Below are positions 1 to 12,622 of a DNA stretch of 64,000 bases, piece by piece. A program made the translations under genes and the position numbers. The notes under the pieces are model-generated. The model was not told the origin of the DNA. It did no database searches and saw nothing but the letters and a program-made list of their open reading frames with translations. The number at the start of each line of letters is the position of its first letter. Position 1 is the first letter of the stretch. Source of the DNA: Tetracentron sinense (Eukaryota > Streptophyta > Magnoliopsida > Trochodendrales > Trochodendraceae); NCBI GenBank assembly GCA_015143295.1, contig CM026571.1, positions 7,816,501 through 7,880,500 on the forward strand, in the 5' to 3' direction.

Positions 1-1848
1 AGCTTTCTTTGTAAGGTAGAACAATCTACTAACAACCTTGTTATGATTCATTCATGCTTTGTAATGAATAAAACATGTTTTTTGGTAGAAGTTAAGGCGT
101 ATAGCCTTGATAGAAAGCTTTGATGCATGATCTTTGATGAAATTAAGGCTTATTAAGTCTTGTATGGATATAAAAAGGAAGATAACAGATATGGGCTTTG
201 ATAAGAGAGGGTTAATATTTAATAATACACTCTCCTAAATGGATGTTAAGATTCATCTACACTTAGTAAAGTTAAAGGGATGAGTTTTGATGGAAAGAGA
301 CTTATAGCCTCATATGTGAAATTGGGAAAGAATGAAATGGAATTGAGGTTCAAGACCTCGTATAGATAGCCTATGAAAAGCAAGATTTCAAGTAGGTGGT
401 TATGGAAAGAGTGTAGAGACACTCTACCATCTAATTATATTATGATTTCTCTCACTAAAGTGAGTTGTCATGCATGATTTTCGATGATAATAGGCTACGT
501 AGCCCAGGTTGTGCTATGTTACCTTCATAAATAATATCCCAAGATTGTGATTCTATGTTTAAACGCTTTCTAAGGATACCATGAGGCTCATAAGTCTTTT
601 ATGCATATGTTTGAGTGTTTACATGCTTTTTATTATTACCAAGATGCTCACGGGTACTTTATGATGCTCACACGTACTCCATGATGTTCATAAGAACTCT
701 ATGCACATGTATGTCTTGCATGATCGAAGTTTTCCTAAGTATGGTGTCTGAATGCTCAAAAGCAAAAGCTCATCAGTCTCATAAGACTCATACGAAAGTA
801 AAAGCTCATAAGACTCATAAGAAGGGTTCATAAGAAAAGAAGAAAAAGTTCAAGAAAGCTCACAAGTTCACAAGAATATGAAAGGATGTTAGTATACTAT
901 GACCAGGTGCAGGCACTAACATCTGTTTCCAAGTAAATATGAGAGGATACTGGTATATTATGACCAGATACGGGTACTAGTATCTGTTTCTAAGTAAAAT
1001 AAATAATATGAAAGGATCTTGTGTACTATGATCAGGTACAGGCACTAGTATCTGTTTCCAATAATTAAAAAATGATGTTTTAGTGTACTATGACCAGATA
1101 CGGGTACTATCATTTGTTTCCATGAAAGCAAGAAAGGATGCTCGTATACTATGACCAGGTACGGGTACTAACATCTGTCTCAAAGTAAGTACAAGATAAA
1201 TGAAAAGCATGATCTCATAAGTCTCATAAGGTACTAATAAGCTAAGAATCTCATAAGCCACGCACAAGTTTTTAAGAACTCATAAGGAGATTCATAAGGA
1301 ATTCACAAGACATATAAGACTCATAAGATATTTGAAATACATTTTGTGTAAGTACGAACTCAAAGTATGATTTAAAGTATGCTTTTCGAGAATATGTAAT
1401 TGTTAGATTGTTTTAAACTTCCGCATTTTGACTATGCATATGTTCTGATAAACTGTACTCTGTATGGCATGTTAATGTTTTATAACATTGTTAGTTAGTA
1501 GTTTGTATACGCTGAGTATTCAATACTTAGTCGAATTGTTATTTCGGTAGATTTCAGGTTAGATGGTCGTGCTAATCAGAAGCAGGAGCTTGCTTAGGAT
1601 CATCATGCAGACGATAGGGGCCTTGACATGTGGCCCTATGGTTGAGGGTTGAGTGAGAGAGAGATATGTATAAGAGGTTTAGTTTCTAATTCGGTCTTAG
1701 GTGACTCTTGTATATGAAACCTTATTATATAGAATAAATTTTCAGGTTCACTATTAGAATGCCTTGGATGCTCTCTCGCAGGATGGTTTGAATGTAAGTC
1801 ACGGCGCCAAAGTCTCATAACTCCTAGGGAGGATCTTGGGTCGCGACA
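1..1848 (+). repeat. Ty3/Gypsy-type LTR, partial (cut by window edge)
   Basis: AT-rich noncoding DNA with no supportable gene. It ends at GGGTCGCGACA (1838-1848), which resembles the terminal GGGTCGTGACA of plant chromovirus (Tekay/Del-like) LTRs as I know them. The stretch also holds many degenerate 'ctcataag' repeats (about 600-850 and 1200-1330) and a 'gctgagtattcaatac' segment near 1510 of the kind found in such LTRs. The left end lies outside the window, so neither full length nor target duplication can be checked. Family assignment is an inference from short motifs. Confidence 0.45.
876..1190 (+). repeat. Tandem repeat, five degenerate ~63-bp units
   Basis: Five successive units share the core 'tatgaccaggtacgggtact' followed by 'atctgtttc', at about 879, 941, 1010, 1070 and 1132. 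Each begins with a 'gaaaggat'-like lead. Spacing is about 50-69 bases and the copies differ at several positions. They lie inside the LTR-like stretch. Confidence 0.8.
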
Positions 1849-2102
1849 CCTTGTTTATTGGCAATAGTGGCTCTGATACCGGATTGCCCATGGATATAGC
1901 CCTTTGTGGTGAATCACGTAAATCTTTTGTGTCCTTTGTAGTTTGATTGTTTTTGCTTTATTTTTCTTCATTTCATAGTGTTGTGGTTGTTATTTGTGAT
2001 TTATTTGATCCGGGATCTTTATGCAAAGGTTATATTTTTCCCAACACATGTAATAGAATATATTCAAGAGTAAAGTAATGAAATAAGAGAATTGGTGTTC
2101 AT
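1849..2102. other. Intergenic, retroelement PBS-like motif
   Basis: No gene is seen. GGCTCTGATACC at 1869-1880 is the reverse complement of GGTATCAGAGCC, the initiator-tRNA-Met primer binding site used by many plant LTR retrotransposons. This suggests a remnant of an element facing the minus strand next to the LTR-like DNA. Confidence 0.4.
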
Positions 2103-3105
2103 CTCGGGGGGCCCCCCCCAAAAAAAAAAAGGGAAGAAAAAAAAAAAAAAGGGAAAAAAGAAAAAAAGGGGAAAAAAAAGAAAAAAAGGAAAAAAAACCC
2201 TTTTTAAAAAGGGTTTTTAAAAAATTTCCCAAAAAAAGGGCCCCCCAATTCTTTTTTTCCCCCAAAACCTTTTTTTGGGGGGTTAAAACCCGGTTTTAAA
2301 TTTTTTAAAATTTTTGGGTTTTTTTTAAAATTTTTTTTAATTTTATTTTTTGGGGAAAAAAAAAAGGGGGGAAAATTTGGTTTTTTTTTTGGGGGTTTTT
2401 TCCCAAATTTCTTTATTTTTTTTTTTTTTAAATTTTAATTTTTTTTTTTTTAAAGGGTTTAAAAAAGGGATTTAAAAAAATTTTAAAGGGTTTTTTTGGT
2501 TTTTTAAAAAAAAACCGGAAACCCTTTTTTTTTTTTTTAAAAAAATTTTTTTTTTTTAAAAGCCCGGGATGGGGGCCCCCTTTTTCGGGTTTTTTTTTTT
2601 GGGTTTTTCCTTGGGGGTTTTTTTCGGAAATTTTCTTTTTTTTTTGGGTTTTTTTTCCCCCCCTTTTTTTTTTTCCCCTTTTTTTCCCTTTTTTTGCCCT
2701 TTCCCCCAAATTTTGGTGGTTTTTTAAATTTTTTTTTTAAAACCCCCCCTTTCCAAAGAAAAGGGGCCGGGGAAAAAAGGGAAAGGAAAAAAAAAATTTT
2801 TTTCCCAAAAAATTAAAAACGGGTTTTAAAGGAAAAAAATTTTTTTGGGCCAATTTTTGGGAAAAAAATTTTTTTTTCCTTTTTTTTTTTAAAATTTTTA
2901 AAAAAATTTGGGGGGAAAAAACCCTTTTTAAAAAAAAGGGTTAAATTTAAAAAACAAAAAAGGAAAGGGTTTGGAAACCTTTGGGTTTTAACCCAATTCC
3001 GGCCCGGCCAAACCCCAAAAAATTTTTGGGAAAAAAATTGGGGGAAAAAAAATTTTTTGGGGTTTTAAAAAGGGTTTTTGGGGGAAAACCCTTTTTTGGT
3101 TTTGG
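2103..3105. other. Homopolymer-run region, probable assembly artefact
   Basis: For about 1 kb almost every base occurs in a run of 2 to 12 (blocks of g, c, a and t such as 'ggggggcccccccc' and 'tttttttttttt'). Isolated single bases are rare. Normal-looking sequence resumes abruptly on both sides. This pattern is unlike any transposon, satellite or gene I know. It fits a low-quality stretch with homopolymer length errors. Open reading frames in it, rich in K, F and G, should not be annotated. Confidence 0.8.
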
Positions 3106-4525
3106 GTAGTATGGCTATTGCTGAAATAGGCTAAAATCCGAAATTTTGCAGTGCCGAACAACTGAAAATCACAGCTAAAGTTTGCTTCGAAGAGAAGGTT
3201 TTGCCGGGCGAAATAAGCAATTTATCAGTCTACTGTAACGTCCTTTTAAACGTTATTTTAGAGATTAACTTGAACTGGAGCTCGGTTGAAGAGAGAACCG
3301 GAGCATCCCAAAAAAAACCTTGACAGGGGTATTTTTTGAGTATTACATGAAAAAAAATTAGTTGACCGGAATACCCTTGTTTTATATTTGTATTACAAAC
3401 CTACCCCAAGATGTTTTTATTACAAACCTACCAAAAGCCGGGACTGATGGAAAGGGAACAATCTTAGTACTTATCTCTTGGATCGTAACATACCATCATG
3501 CTTCCGCAGCCGATGTCCTCGGTGGCTTTCACTTTAGGACAGGACAATTCTCATGATTTTTCCATAGTCTAGGTAGCCCTTTCCTCGGCAACTCTCACTC
3601 TAGGACGGGGCAATTATCAGGATCTTTTTCTGTAGCCTTCTTAGGTAGCCCTTTCCGTTACTCGAACCCAAGATATGGTGTTAGGCTCTAATATCAATTG
3701 ATATATACCCAGACGCAACCAATGATCCCAAAATCCGATGAGAAGGGTGCAATCTAAGTATTTGTCTCTTGCATCGTAACATAATACTATGTTCGGTTGC
3801 CAAGAAAATAAGTGAAATCGTGGAAAATAAAAGCAAAATTTTAGATTTCTATGACAATTTTTAGTTGTATTTTGTACAATTTTCGTTTCTTTTCCTTGTT
3901 TTTACTTATTTTCTTGACAACCAAAAATAGGGTTAGGGTTAAATAATCTAACCTTAGTTTTTAAAATTTAAATGTTAATATTAAAAGTTAAAACAATTTA
4001 ACCAGAGTTAGAAGTGCCGTGAAAGGGGCTTTGTGAGTACCATTGAACTCGGAGAGCTCAGTCGCAATTGGACAGGATCGGACTCGAGGAAGTCGGGGTT
4101 TACCAGTGAGAGGTGGCAACACATATGGCTACCAGTGAGTTTAGAATTTTGCCTCTGGTGTTTACAAAATCCTCGTATTTTCACCGAGTGCATTAGGATG
4201 CCACTGAAACTACTAGTCCTCCAGGGAAAAAAAATATTGATGTTGGACTTGGATTGATGGGTTGGACTTGGACCTTGACACTTCTATTCTCTTAAGTTAA
4301 TGTCCTTCAATTTAGATGCACCTCGCTTTGCATTCGAGGAAGTCAAGAGGACACAATCACACAATAGACAGACAAAATTATCACTCAAGAACAAGGCTCT
4401 GCCCCCCTGGAACTTACAGAATTAAGTTGGTATTGCCGATTAATGGCAGTTTAACATTTATTTTAGCAAATAGATATTACAAATGGAATACAATGAAAAT
4501 ATGGAATTGCCGTAAGCCCAACATT
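3106..4525. repeat. PMM 3' flank with dispersed repeat and MITE
   Basis: No gene is seen. About 3435-3790 carries a repeat ('gggactgatgg', then 'ggatcgtaacatacca', then 'gccgatgtcctcgg') that recurs at 35390-35550. At 3697-3712 the text 'ggctctaatatcaatt' resembles a decayed reverse-complement PBS. 3788-3930 is a small inverted-repeat element: left end 'ctatgttcggttgccaag', right end 'cttgacaaccaaaaatag'. It is related to the element at 25238-25380. Confidence 0.55.
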
Positions 4526-7500
4526 CTAGGCAAGGAAGAGAGCTGTGCACTGCTCTATTGTATCCTCAGGGCTGGTAACTGAAAGAAAATGCAGGTACTC
4601 ACATCAGTACAAAATTACAAGGGAGAAGAATAATGCCCCAATTTTTTTTCAAAATATCACCAATGTATTTCTGATTGTTAAGAATCCTGATGCTCTCGAA
4701 AAATGGGATACATCATAGGTTACTCTTCTTGCCAAATAGTATGGAAGCATCATCGACATCGGCATTCATTTAAAAAGAGTTGTAAATTAGAGCTAACCTG
4801 TGTGACCCACGGTTCGCTCTGATTCATAAATCTCATAGTCGTTTCCGCCCTGATCAGCCAAAAAATTGAGCTCTTCATTTAGTCCACAAAATGTTGCATT
4901 AATATAAAATTTACATTAATGAGAATGTCAACAAATTTGAGCAGACAAGAATAAAGATAGGTGTACATGCATGGAAAGACTAGACTGTTAGTGGACCAGC
5001 AGCAATATAATTAAGACTAAAAGAAGAAACACGTCCACTGGCAAGGAAATCAGCCTGTGTATGCGTAAGCAAGCATGGGCCACAATCATCAGTCAGAATG
5101 TGCATGGGTACATAGGTTCCCAAAAGAACTTTGATTAAATATTATTGAGAATGTATGGGGCAGGGCTCGCCCAAGACTCAGCGGTTTGTGTTTAATATAT
5201 TTTCCTTACCTAAAAAAGAAGATAAATCACTCATTACTTTTTTTCCCTATGGTGGGTATGGTAGGATTGAATTCATGACCTCATGGTTGCAATAAAGAGC
5301 ACGGTCCAGTTGAGGTAAGGACCCAATTAAAAGAAGAAGACAAAAACTCAAAATTAGCAACTGATATACATAATACAACTCGCTCATGCAATAACAAAAG
5401 CAAGTGATTGCAGGCACATGCGAAGCAAGAGGGAACGATCAAAGGAGGCAAATTTTGACAAGATAATATGGTTACCTTGTAAGTTTTGTCCCCGAAGAAG
5501 TGGATTTCATGAAAGTCGTCAAGGTATCTCAAACAGTATGTCTTATCCCAACCTTGAGGGAATACCTGTTACAAGCGTTATGCCCAAACATAAATTCAAC
5601 CATGTAGATCTTCCCATGTATCTTTCATATTAATAGTTTAAGAACCATCAGGCAGAGACCCAGATTAACATTCACTCACATCAAAGCTTATCTGTCCTCC
5701 AATGGAAAATGTCAGGTTAAGGTGACCAAACTTTTCTCGCAGCACAGAGACCATTTTGGCACGTATGTTGTGAACCTGAACATATTATATATTTTATTTC
5801 AGGAAATACATTAACCAAGGAAGAAGCATACATCATAAAGACAATGAAGCCCATTTTTCATTGGAAAGAAGGGAAACAAATTTTATACCTTGTCGTACTT
5901 TTCAAACTCATCGCGTTCTTCTTGGCTGCAGTTCCGCCCAATTGGTGATACATTAAGCATCCCACTTCGGAATTCAATGAATGTTCCCCTATAGAAATGA
6001 TAAAAGAAAAATGAATTGCTTAACCTTGATCTAACAGACACATAGAAATACTCTTCAGTAATTCAGTTTCACTAACCTTTTAATTGGGATATCCAAGTCG
6101 GCAATATAATGAAGTGCGAAATTAATAAATTCCTGCATAAACATTCATGATCCATCAATTCCATACCCGTAACTGTAGGTATACCAATAAACGTGTTCCA
6201 ATGCAGCGTTATGGACCAACCATTCAATGCCGCCAAAGAAATCTCCCATGCCAAGCTTGACCTACTTGGATGACCACTCCATTTTTTCTAACAGTCCCAT
6301 TTTCTAGGACTGTTCATATTTTATGACCATTCAGAAGAATAATGTGAGATCAGATGGATGCTTCAGATCATCTGGTGAATCTGTTTTGGGCATGGGAGCT
6401 GTTCATACTTCATAGGTAGGATTAATCTAATGGTAAGTTTCCAGCCCTTGCACATGTAAGAGCATTCCATTGGTAGAACATCTTGGTTACAAATCCTTTT
6501 AAGAGAGATTGCAGAGACTAGATGAAGGTTTCACCTTGAGTTTTTCTTCTCCAAGAAATGACTTCAAGCTCTACAAAAAGCAAAATACATGATTCATTAA
6601 TAGAATAATGATCAATTTAAAAATAAATTACTCTCTCTCTCTCTCTCTCTCCATATATATATATATATTAAATATATGTTAAAGATGATAACATGCTTTT
6701 GTGGATCCTAAGTGGTACAAAGAAATTATAGTCGGAGAGCTCCCAAAAAGCCTACCAAATGAAATAGTTGAACTTGGCTTCATTGCTAAAGAACAGCAAG
6801 TTTTTTTTAAAGGGAAAAGTTGGAATTGGAGTTGATTATAGTTTTACCAGATCCCAAGGGGATTACATGTTTATCCAGATCCGGAAAGACAAAATTGCAT
6901 TATTTAAGGGACATCCAATATCATTTCTCTCATCCATGTTTATCCAGATTACAAAGTTCCTCACCGAAACTGAGTTATATTAGGCTATTAGCCTAGAATG
7001 GCTAGGGAAAGGCCGAGTGAAGTACTAAGAATAAACCAGGAGAATTGCACATCCTACATGTTCAAGCATTTGGAAAAGTGACACCCCTTGTCAAGTTCAC
7101 AGGTCATGCAGCTAGATGGTAGCCAACTAGAGTCAAGCTGAACATAGATATGTCAGCATCAATCCTCTTCAAACTCTAGAGTACAAACATGTTCATTAAA
7201 TACACAATAAAAAAAATGGGTTAAATATTTAACAGCATGATCCTCAAAATATCATTAGTTTACTTCTCTTAATAAATGGTTTAGTTGTTCCTCAAGTACA
7301 GATATTGATGCGTGAAACACCAACTTGGGAAGTACAATCATGATGGATGAAGGCCCATTCCCAAGTAAATTTCTTTAACTAATTCTGAATTTCCACAACA
7401 AGAGGTTGTCTACTGGAACAGTTTGGCAACACGAAGTTAACTAGTTTTAAACTTGACTAAAAAGAGAACCTTGATTTAACCTGTTAATAGTACCTGGATG

Positions 7501-10500
7501 CCAATAAGCTTCCCATCTTTATGAGCCACAAGACCATTTTCAGAAAAGGCATAATCATAATCATCAATAACTGTAAGGACAAGAAAAGGTTCGTGGGTGT
7601 TAGGCCTTACACGAAAACAGAAAATTCATCAAAAATTGATTTATGGTATGTAAGGATGAAAACAATCATATATGTGGATTAAGTTAATCAGTGTTCAAGT
7701 ACTATGACTTACACATAAAGGGGAGACCATGTGACAACCCATAACAGAAACCCACAGTTTACAACTACAAAATCACAGTTTGAGTTGAATCCCAAAGAAG
7801 CTAATTCACAAAAGATTGTACAATCCATAATAGAGGGAATACACATAGTTAAATTTTATAATTACAGAAAAAAGGGTCTTTGATCTGATTACGTTATTAT
7901 CCACCACGATTTCACTAACATGGTAGAAAATTCAGGATTTTCTCACAGTACAGGTAGAATCAATACCCATCAGGACACCACGCGCTGGTTCTATTATACT
8001 ATTCGCCCATCAATTCCCTCAATTTTTGTAGGATATTGTTCCTCGTTCAGTGTTCTAAGCATGGAAATAAAAATCGCTGAAACCGGTACGAAACGGGTAA
8101 TACGTATAGGTATCGGTAGTCCCTTATACGATATTTATATTGATACGAAACGGGAGATACGTATCGTTTATTAGTTATTCATGTTTTCATTCATTGTGTA
8201 ATTGTAATTTTGTTCACTACTTTGCTTTTGAGTCATTTCTCATGACTTTATATTTGGTTCTTATAACTCATTTGATATTTTTAAATTTAATTTGATATAT
8301 ATTTTTTAATTCTTAAAAAAGAAAATTTTATATGTATCGCCCGAAACCGATACGTATAGGTTTCGGTTGGGACTGATACATTCCCCGAAACCGTATTTTT
8401 AATCCTTGGTTCTAAGGACGAGGGAATGTAGATACATCAATAATAGAATCATTTTTTACTGGACCAAATATTGGTGTCCTCCGGTAGAGATGACAGAAGA
8501 TAGGAAATAAATCAAATAGGAGGAGGATGTAGTCCAAATGTTTTCAATAGGCCCTAACCTACCTAGAGGATTGTAGGATAGTTGTTCCTCGTTCAGTGTT
8601 TTAAGGACAAGAGGAGAATGTAGTCCCAATGTTTTTAAATTAAAGTAGGACCTAACCTACCTGGAGGGTTGTAGGATACTTGTTCCTCATTCAGTGTTTT
8701 AAGAACAAGAGGAGAATGTAGTCCTGATGTTTTTAAATAAAAGTAGGCCCTAAGCCCCTAACCTACCAGGAGGTCTGGCTCCATAAGCCACCCCTGTTAT
8801 AATGTAACCTTGTTGACGAGCACTTCTAGCTTTGAGGTTTTTGTTGGTATCGGAAATTTTCCTCTGCTATATATGGCTGACTAATCTATGTCCAAGCAAA
8901 TAAGTGAATCCGATTTCCAGCATAAGCTAATAGCACATGTCCAATCAAAATAGGTCTTTCAGGCACAAATTTTAATTAAGAGGCAAGACCTTGAGAGAAA
9001 AACACAAGTAGCGTATCAAGATATTTACCAAATGAGGAATAAAGCTGAAAACACCCCATGTGATATTTTCAAGAGGGTCCAATCTTATATAGGAAGGATG
9101 TTACGAGATCGAGATGCATTTTCTGTTGGTCGGCAACTGAAAAGTGAAAACACATCATCTTTTCTTAAACTGCAGGTTTACTAGACCTATATGGAAACAC
9201 ATCTTAAGTGCAGATACTAAGGAGAAAATATTGTGAACTGGAATGGGGAAATATAATGGGTAACTAATGAGTTCAAGCGGAATACTATCGAGGGTTAATT
9301 ACGTATCGGAACCTGTGTTTATCCTAAAATGGCATTAAAGTGCCCCTTTAAATACTTTTTTCCCTTTCTCAGACCTACATTTTAAAGATATAGACCAATA
9401 GGGACCCGCCATTACATTGTGCTACTGGGGATTAAATTTTGCATTGAAATGATGACGTTAACCCCCAACTTAAGTAACATTTATGAAATGGCAGTATTAC
9501 CCTTCTCAGAACAATACCCATTTTCTCTGTTCTTTGACATATAAACACAAAACCTACATTGTGTTATCAATTGTTCTGACATTACATTGCACTACCGGTT
9601 ATTTCTTTTTTTACATCTTCGTGGAAGAGACCATAGCCATTCTTTTCTCTTTCCATGCAAGAAGCAACAACAATTCTACAGATGCATTTCGACAGAAGAT
9701 TTCCACAAACTGAATGTAAAGGTGAGATTTTATTTGAGGTTCTAATATGTCCAAAATTCTGAAATTGAAACAAAATCTTGAATGGTCATGGTCGTACTAT
9801 TATTTACACCCTAACTACAAACAATGGATGTTACTCCCTTTGCACCTTAGCATAAACCCAGCTGAATCTTAATCATTTACTCTATAAATTATTATCCAAA
9901 CATCCTTTTTGATATATTTTGGACTCATGATCGCTTCTCACGATTGGAATTGAGAAGGGTGTGTAAGAAAATAGAGACAAATGGGTTATTATGTCGAAAA
10001 GAGTAATACCATTATTTGAAGAAATATCACTTCACATTGGGGAAATATTGCCATTTCGAATAAAAAATTTAAACTCTGTTAGTAGAATGTAAAACTGGGT
10101 CTCTTTGTCTAAATATTTAAAATGTAGGTATGAGAAAGGAAAATAATTTTAAAGGAGCCCTTTAATTTAGGATAACACAAGTTTTGATATGTACTTAACC
10201 CAAACTATTGATTATAAATATTTTTCTATTTGATGCATTTGGTATGGGCCTGCCTAACCCTAGCTTGCCTTTCAAAAATTAAAAGTATAAAGGTCAATAA
10301 ATATTAAATTGCATTCTATCCACATGAGGAATAAAACTGAAAACAACAATGATATAGCTTGATTGTAGAGCATGTTGATGCAATTATAAAAACTAACAGT
10401 GTCCAAGTTTTCTTGACCCATCCCATTGTTTTCTTAAAGTATAAAAGTCAAGGGTCAGTCAGAGCAAACCTGTCTTTCCAAGCTGCTCCGAAATCTTAAC

Positions 10501-11592
10501 AAGGTCAGATCCCCCAACGACGCCAACTGTAACAACCTGTGGTCAGAAAAATCAGTTGAAATTTACAAAGATGTGTCTAGGCGTGCTAAGACTTAGAAAA
10601 AGTCACAAATCAAAAGAATCCTCTTATGAAAATTACTCATGTCGAAATTTAGCAATGAAAGAATTAGTTACCTTTCGAAGTTTGCGCATGAAATCTAAAA
10701 TATTTGGAGTCGCTACCTGGCATTTGAGTGGCAAATACTGGATAAGCGATAATGCTAACAGAGTGTTCAATATTTATCCAAGACAATTCAACTCACAATA
10801 GACTGAACAAAAGTACCAGGTAGAAAAAATTGTTCTAGCCTTGGAAATTTGACCATTTAATAGGAATTTCCAAGTGGTCAAATAGTATACTAAACTGAGA
10901 ACTATTCCCATTTCTTTAGCTCAGTAGTCCCCATTAAAACTGGTCAAGTTTCAATCAACTTGTATAACCTGCCTAATTCCACTATGCTAGGCTGAATTGA
11001 CCTGCCCAATCCTAGGGAAAGAGGTGACCAGTTGAATCTCTGGTTTTTGAAAAAGGCACAAACAGACACTGTAAAGACTGTATCCCCAGCAAATTCACAA
11101 AGCCGACAGACCAGAAAATTCATTTATTCCTTAACTGTAATCTCCTAAATAACATGAAAAGTTATGTACATTAATCAACTTTTATCCGCCAAAAAAATTA
11201 ATAGTTCATCACAAATTTCCTAGCTTACCTACCCAAAGAAAAACCATGTTCCATAAAATTGAATTGACCACTGACACCAAGAATTCATTGAAGAGTCTAC
11301 ATATACTGAATAGCCCGACAAGAATTGCATACTTGTCTTTTGCAATAACTGATGACTCATCGGATAAATTATTATATACTAAGATAATAGGAAAACAATG
11401 GGAGCCATAATACTACATTACAGTTATAACAATTCACTATACAGATCCCACTTTAGCTGGTATCTTTGTACAGACAGATTACAATGACAATGCAAAGAGA
11501 ACAAGAAAGAATAATTATACCTTTCTCGGAGCCGTAAGTGTCCCATCAACATCAAACAAAGCAATCAAACCTGGCTTCCTTCCAGCCATCAT
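4526..11592 (-). CDS. PMM: Phosphomannomutase (11 coding exons)
   Basis: PMM interconverts mannose-6-phosphate and mannose-1-phosphate in the cytosol, the step feeding GDP-mannose, protein glycosylation and, in plants, ascorbate. Exons: 11521-11592, 10672-10716, 10470-10536, 7494-7570, 6535-6570, 6077-6132, 5889-5988, 5680-5775, 5476-5565, 4798-4849, 4526-4578. They sum to 744 nt and stay in frame, with GT/AG at every junction. Two adjacent ATGs (11592 and 11589) give 247 or 246 aa; the second matches the usual plant length and start (MAGRKPG). The HAD motif FDVDGTL holds the nucleophile D13 and acid/base D15 (246-aa numbering). [41 protein letters not shown] and [17 protein letters not shown] follow in family order. 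Introns carry MITEs; the third is 2.9 kb. No break is seen. Confidence 0.96.
8026..8780 (-). repeat. ~115-bp tandem repeats in PMM intron 3
   Basis: The phrase 'gttcctcgttcagtgtt' with a following 'aaggacaagaggagaatgtagtcc' and 'taacctacc' recurs about three times. The starts are near 8037, 8583 and 8681, and the first copy is split by the MITE at 8060-8408. The repeats are noncoding and intronic. Confidence 0.7.
8060..8408. mobile_element. hAT-like MITE in PMM intron 3
   Basis: A 349-bp element flanked by the perfect 8-bp duplication GTTCTAAG (8052-8059 and 8409-8416). Imperfect terminal inverted repeats are CATGGAAATAAAAAT and, on the other strand, CAAGGATTAAAAATA. The subterminal parts repeat 'gaaaccg(g/a)tacg' motifs in both orientations. 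It has no coding capacity. The 8-bp duplication supports the hAT superfamily. Confidence 0.8.
9292..10201. mobile_element. Long-TIR nonautonomous DNA element (PMM intron 3)
   Basis: About 110 bp at the left end ('gggttaattacgtatc', 'gtttatcctaaaatgg', 'ctcagacctacatttta') reappear as a diverged reverse complement at the right end ('taaaatgtaggtatgag', 'ttaggataacacaag', 'gtacttaaccc'). Such long terminal inverted repeats suit a Mutator-like MITE. I found no clear target duplication. It is noncoding. Confidence 0.65.
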
Positions 11593-11607
11593 TAAGTAAT
11601 AAATTTT

Positions 11608-12370
11608 CTGCCACCAAAGCCACCAAATTATAAAGCTAATAAAATAGCCAATCACTCAAAAACTCTGCAAACTGACTCTAAACTCAACCATGACAACTCA
11701 GTTTTGACCATATAGTTCGGGGAGTAAATAAAATTCTGAAAGATATGCCAACCATATCATCGACTCACCCGAGTTTAATAAACTCACTGAATCAATGTCA
11801 ATGTAGAACCAGAGTTGCCAGCCTAACAATTCTCTAAGAATCCGAAGATTGGACTCTATACTCAGATCAGGTCGAATGAAACCCGAGTTCAGAAGCAATC
11901 AATGAATTTACACAAGGATGGACACCAACTTTACAAAAACTCAGTCGAATTGCAGTTAGTTTGGCTTCATGCACAAAACCGAAGCTTTGATCTCAAGTTG
12001 ACTTGGTGATTCATTCAAGTCAATCTTTTCTTAAAACAGACTAATTTCTCGTTGATTGTAGTTGAGCTCGAAATCTGAAAGTACGATTTTCGAGTCAAAT
12101 TCATTGATATACGAACAATGCCGATCGAAGAAAAGAACATGAAAAGTCTAATAAGAAAATTAAAGCCACGAAATTGCTCGAATTGCATTAAAAGCTAATT
12201 GCAAGTTCAGATCTACTGCAATAATAGGAGACTTAGAAGAAGAAGAAGAAAAATCAATTTACCTCAGAGAAATACCTCCAAAAACTTGATTTCTCTGCAA
12301 TTTGAAGCAGAAATCGTTGCAGATCTTCAAAGAGAAACCTGGGCGAGTTCCCAGGGATTAAATAAATTGT
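11608..12370 (-). other. PMM: PMM 5'UTR intron and leader exon
   Basis: On the minus strand the ATG-bearing exon is preceded by an acceptor (GGTGGCAG, ending at 11608). A plausible upstream leader exon lies at about 12263-12370, ending in TTTCTCTGAG before a GTAAAT donor. This gives a 5'UTR intron of about 655 bp. The start of transcription cannot be fixed. No TATA box stands out. Confidence 0.55.
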
Positions 12371-12411
12371 TGAAATTAACTGAGAGCGCAGATCTAGATG
12401 CACATATCTAG

Positions 12412-12500
12412 GGGTGTATTCAAGCCGAGCTTAGCCAAGCTCCAGCTCGGCTTGAACTTATTTAAGCTCGGCTCGGCTCGGCTCGAGCTCGATTCAAAGC
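12412..12500. repeat. GC-rich AGCTCGGCTCG-type simple repeat
   Basis: 'gggtgtattcaagccgagc' is followed by repeated 'gctcggctcg' and 'gagctcg' units. Similar short minisatellites are common in plant intergenic DNA. It lies just upstream of the inferred PMM leader and could be part of a transposon end, but no boundary is visible. Confidence 0.55.
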
Positions 12501-12622
12501 TCGAATGTACAAGATCGTAAGGTAACCAGGCAATTCGATACTGTTCTTGAGAATACGGGGTTTTAGGGCTTCAAAATTTTTGAAATGCCTTATAATCTGG
12601 CTAATTATTCATCTAATGAAAG

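Noticed and set aside
876..1190. CRISPR-like array
   Set aside because: Units are degenerate tandem repeats without unique spacers, in plant nuclear DNA within an LTR-like stretch.
2428..2709. Lysine-rich reading frame (93 codons) on the minus strand
   Set aside because: It lies inside the homopolymer-run region and only reflects poly-A/poly-G blocks.
5215..5325. Minus-strand tRNA gene-like boxes (TACCTCAACTGG, 'ttcaatcc')
   Set aside because: No cloverleaf can be formed. At best it is a SINE fragment in the PMM intron, and its ends could not be fixed.
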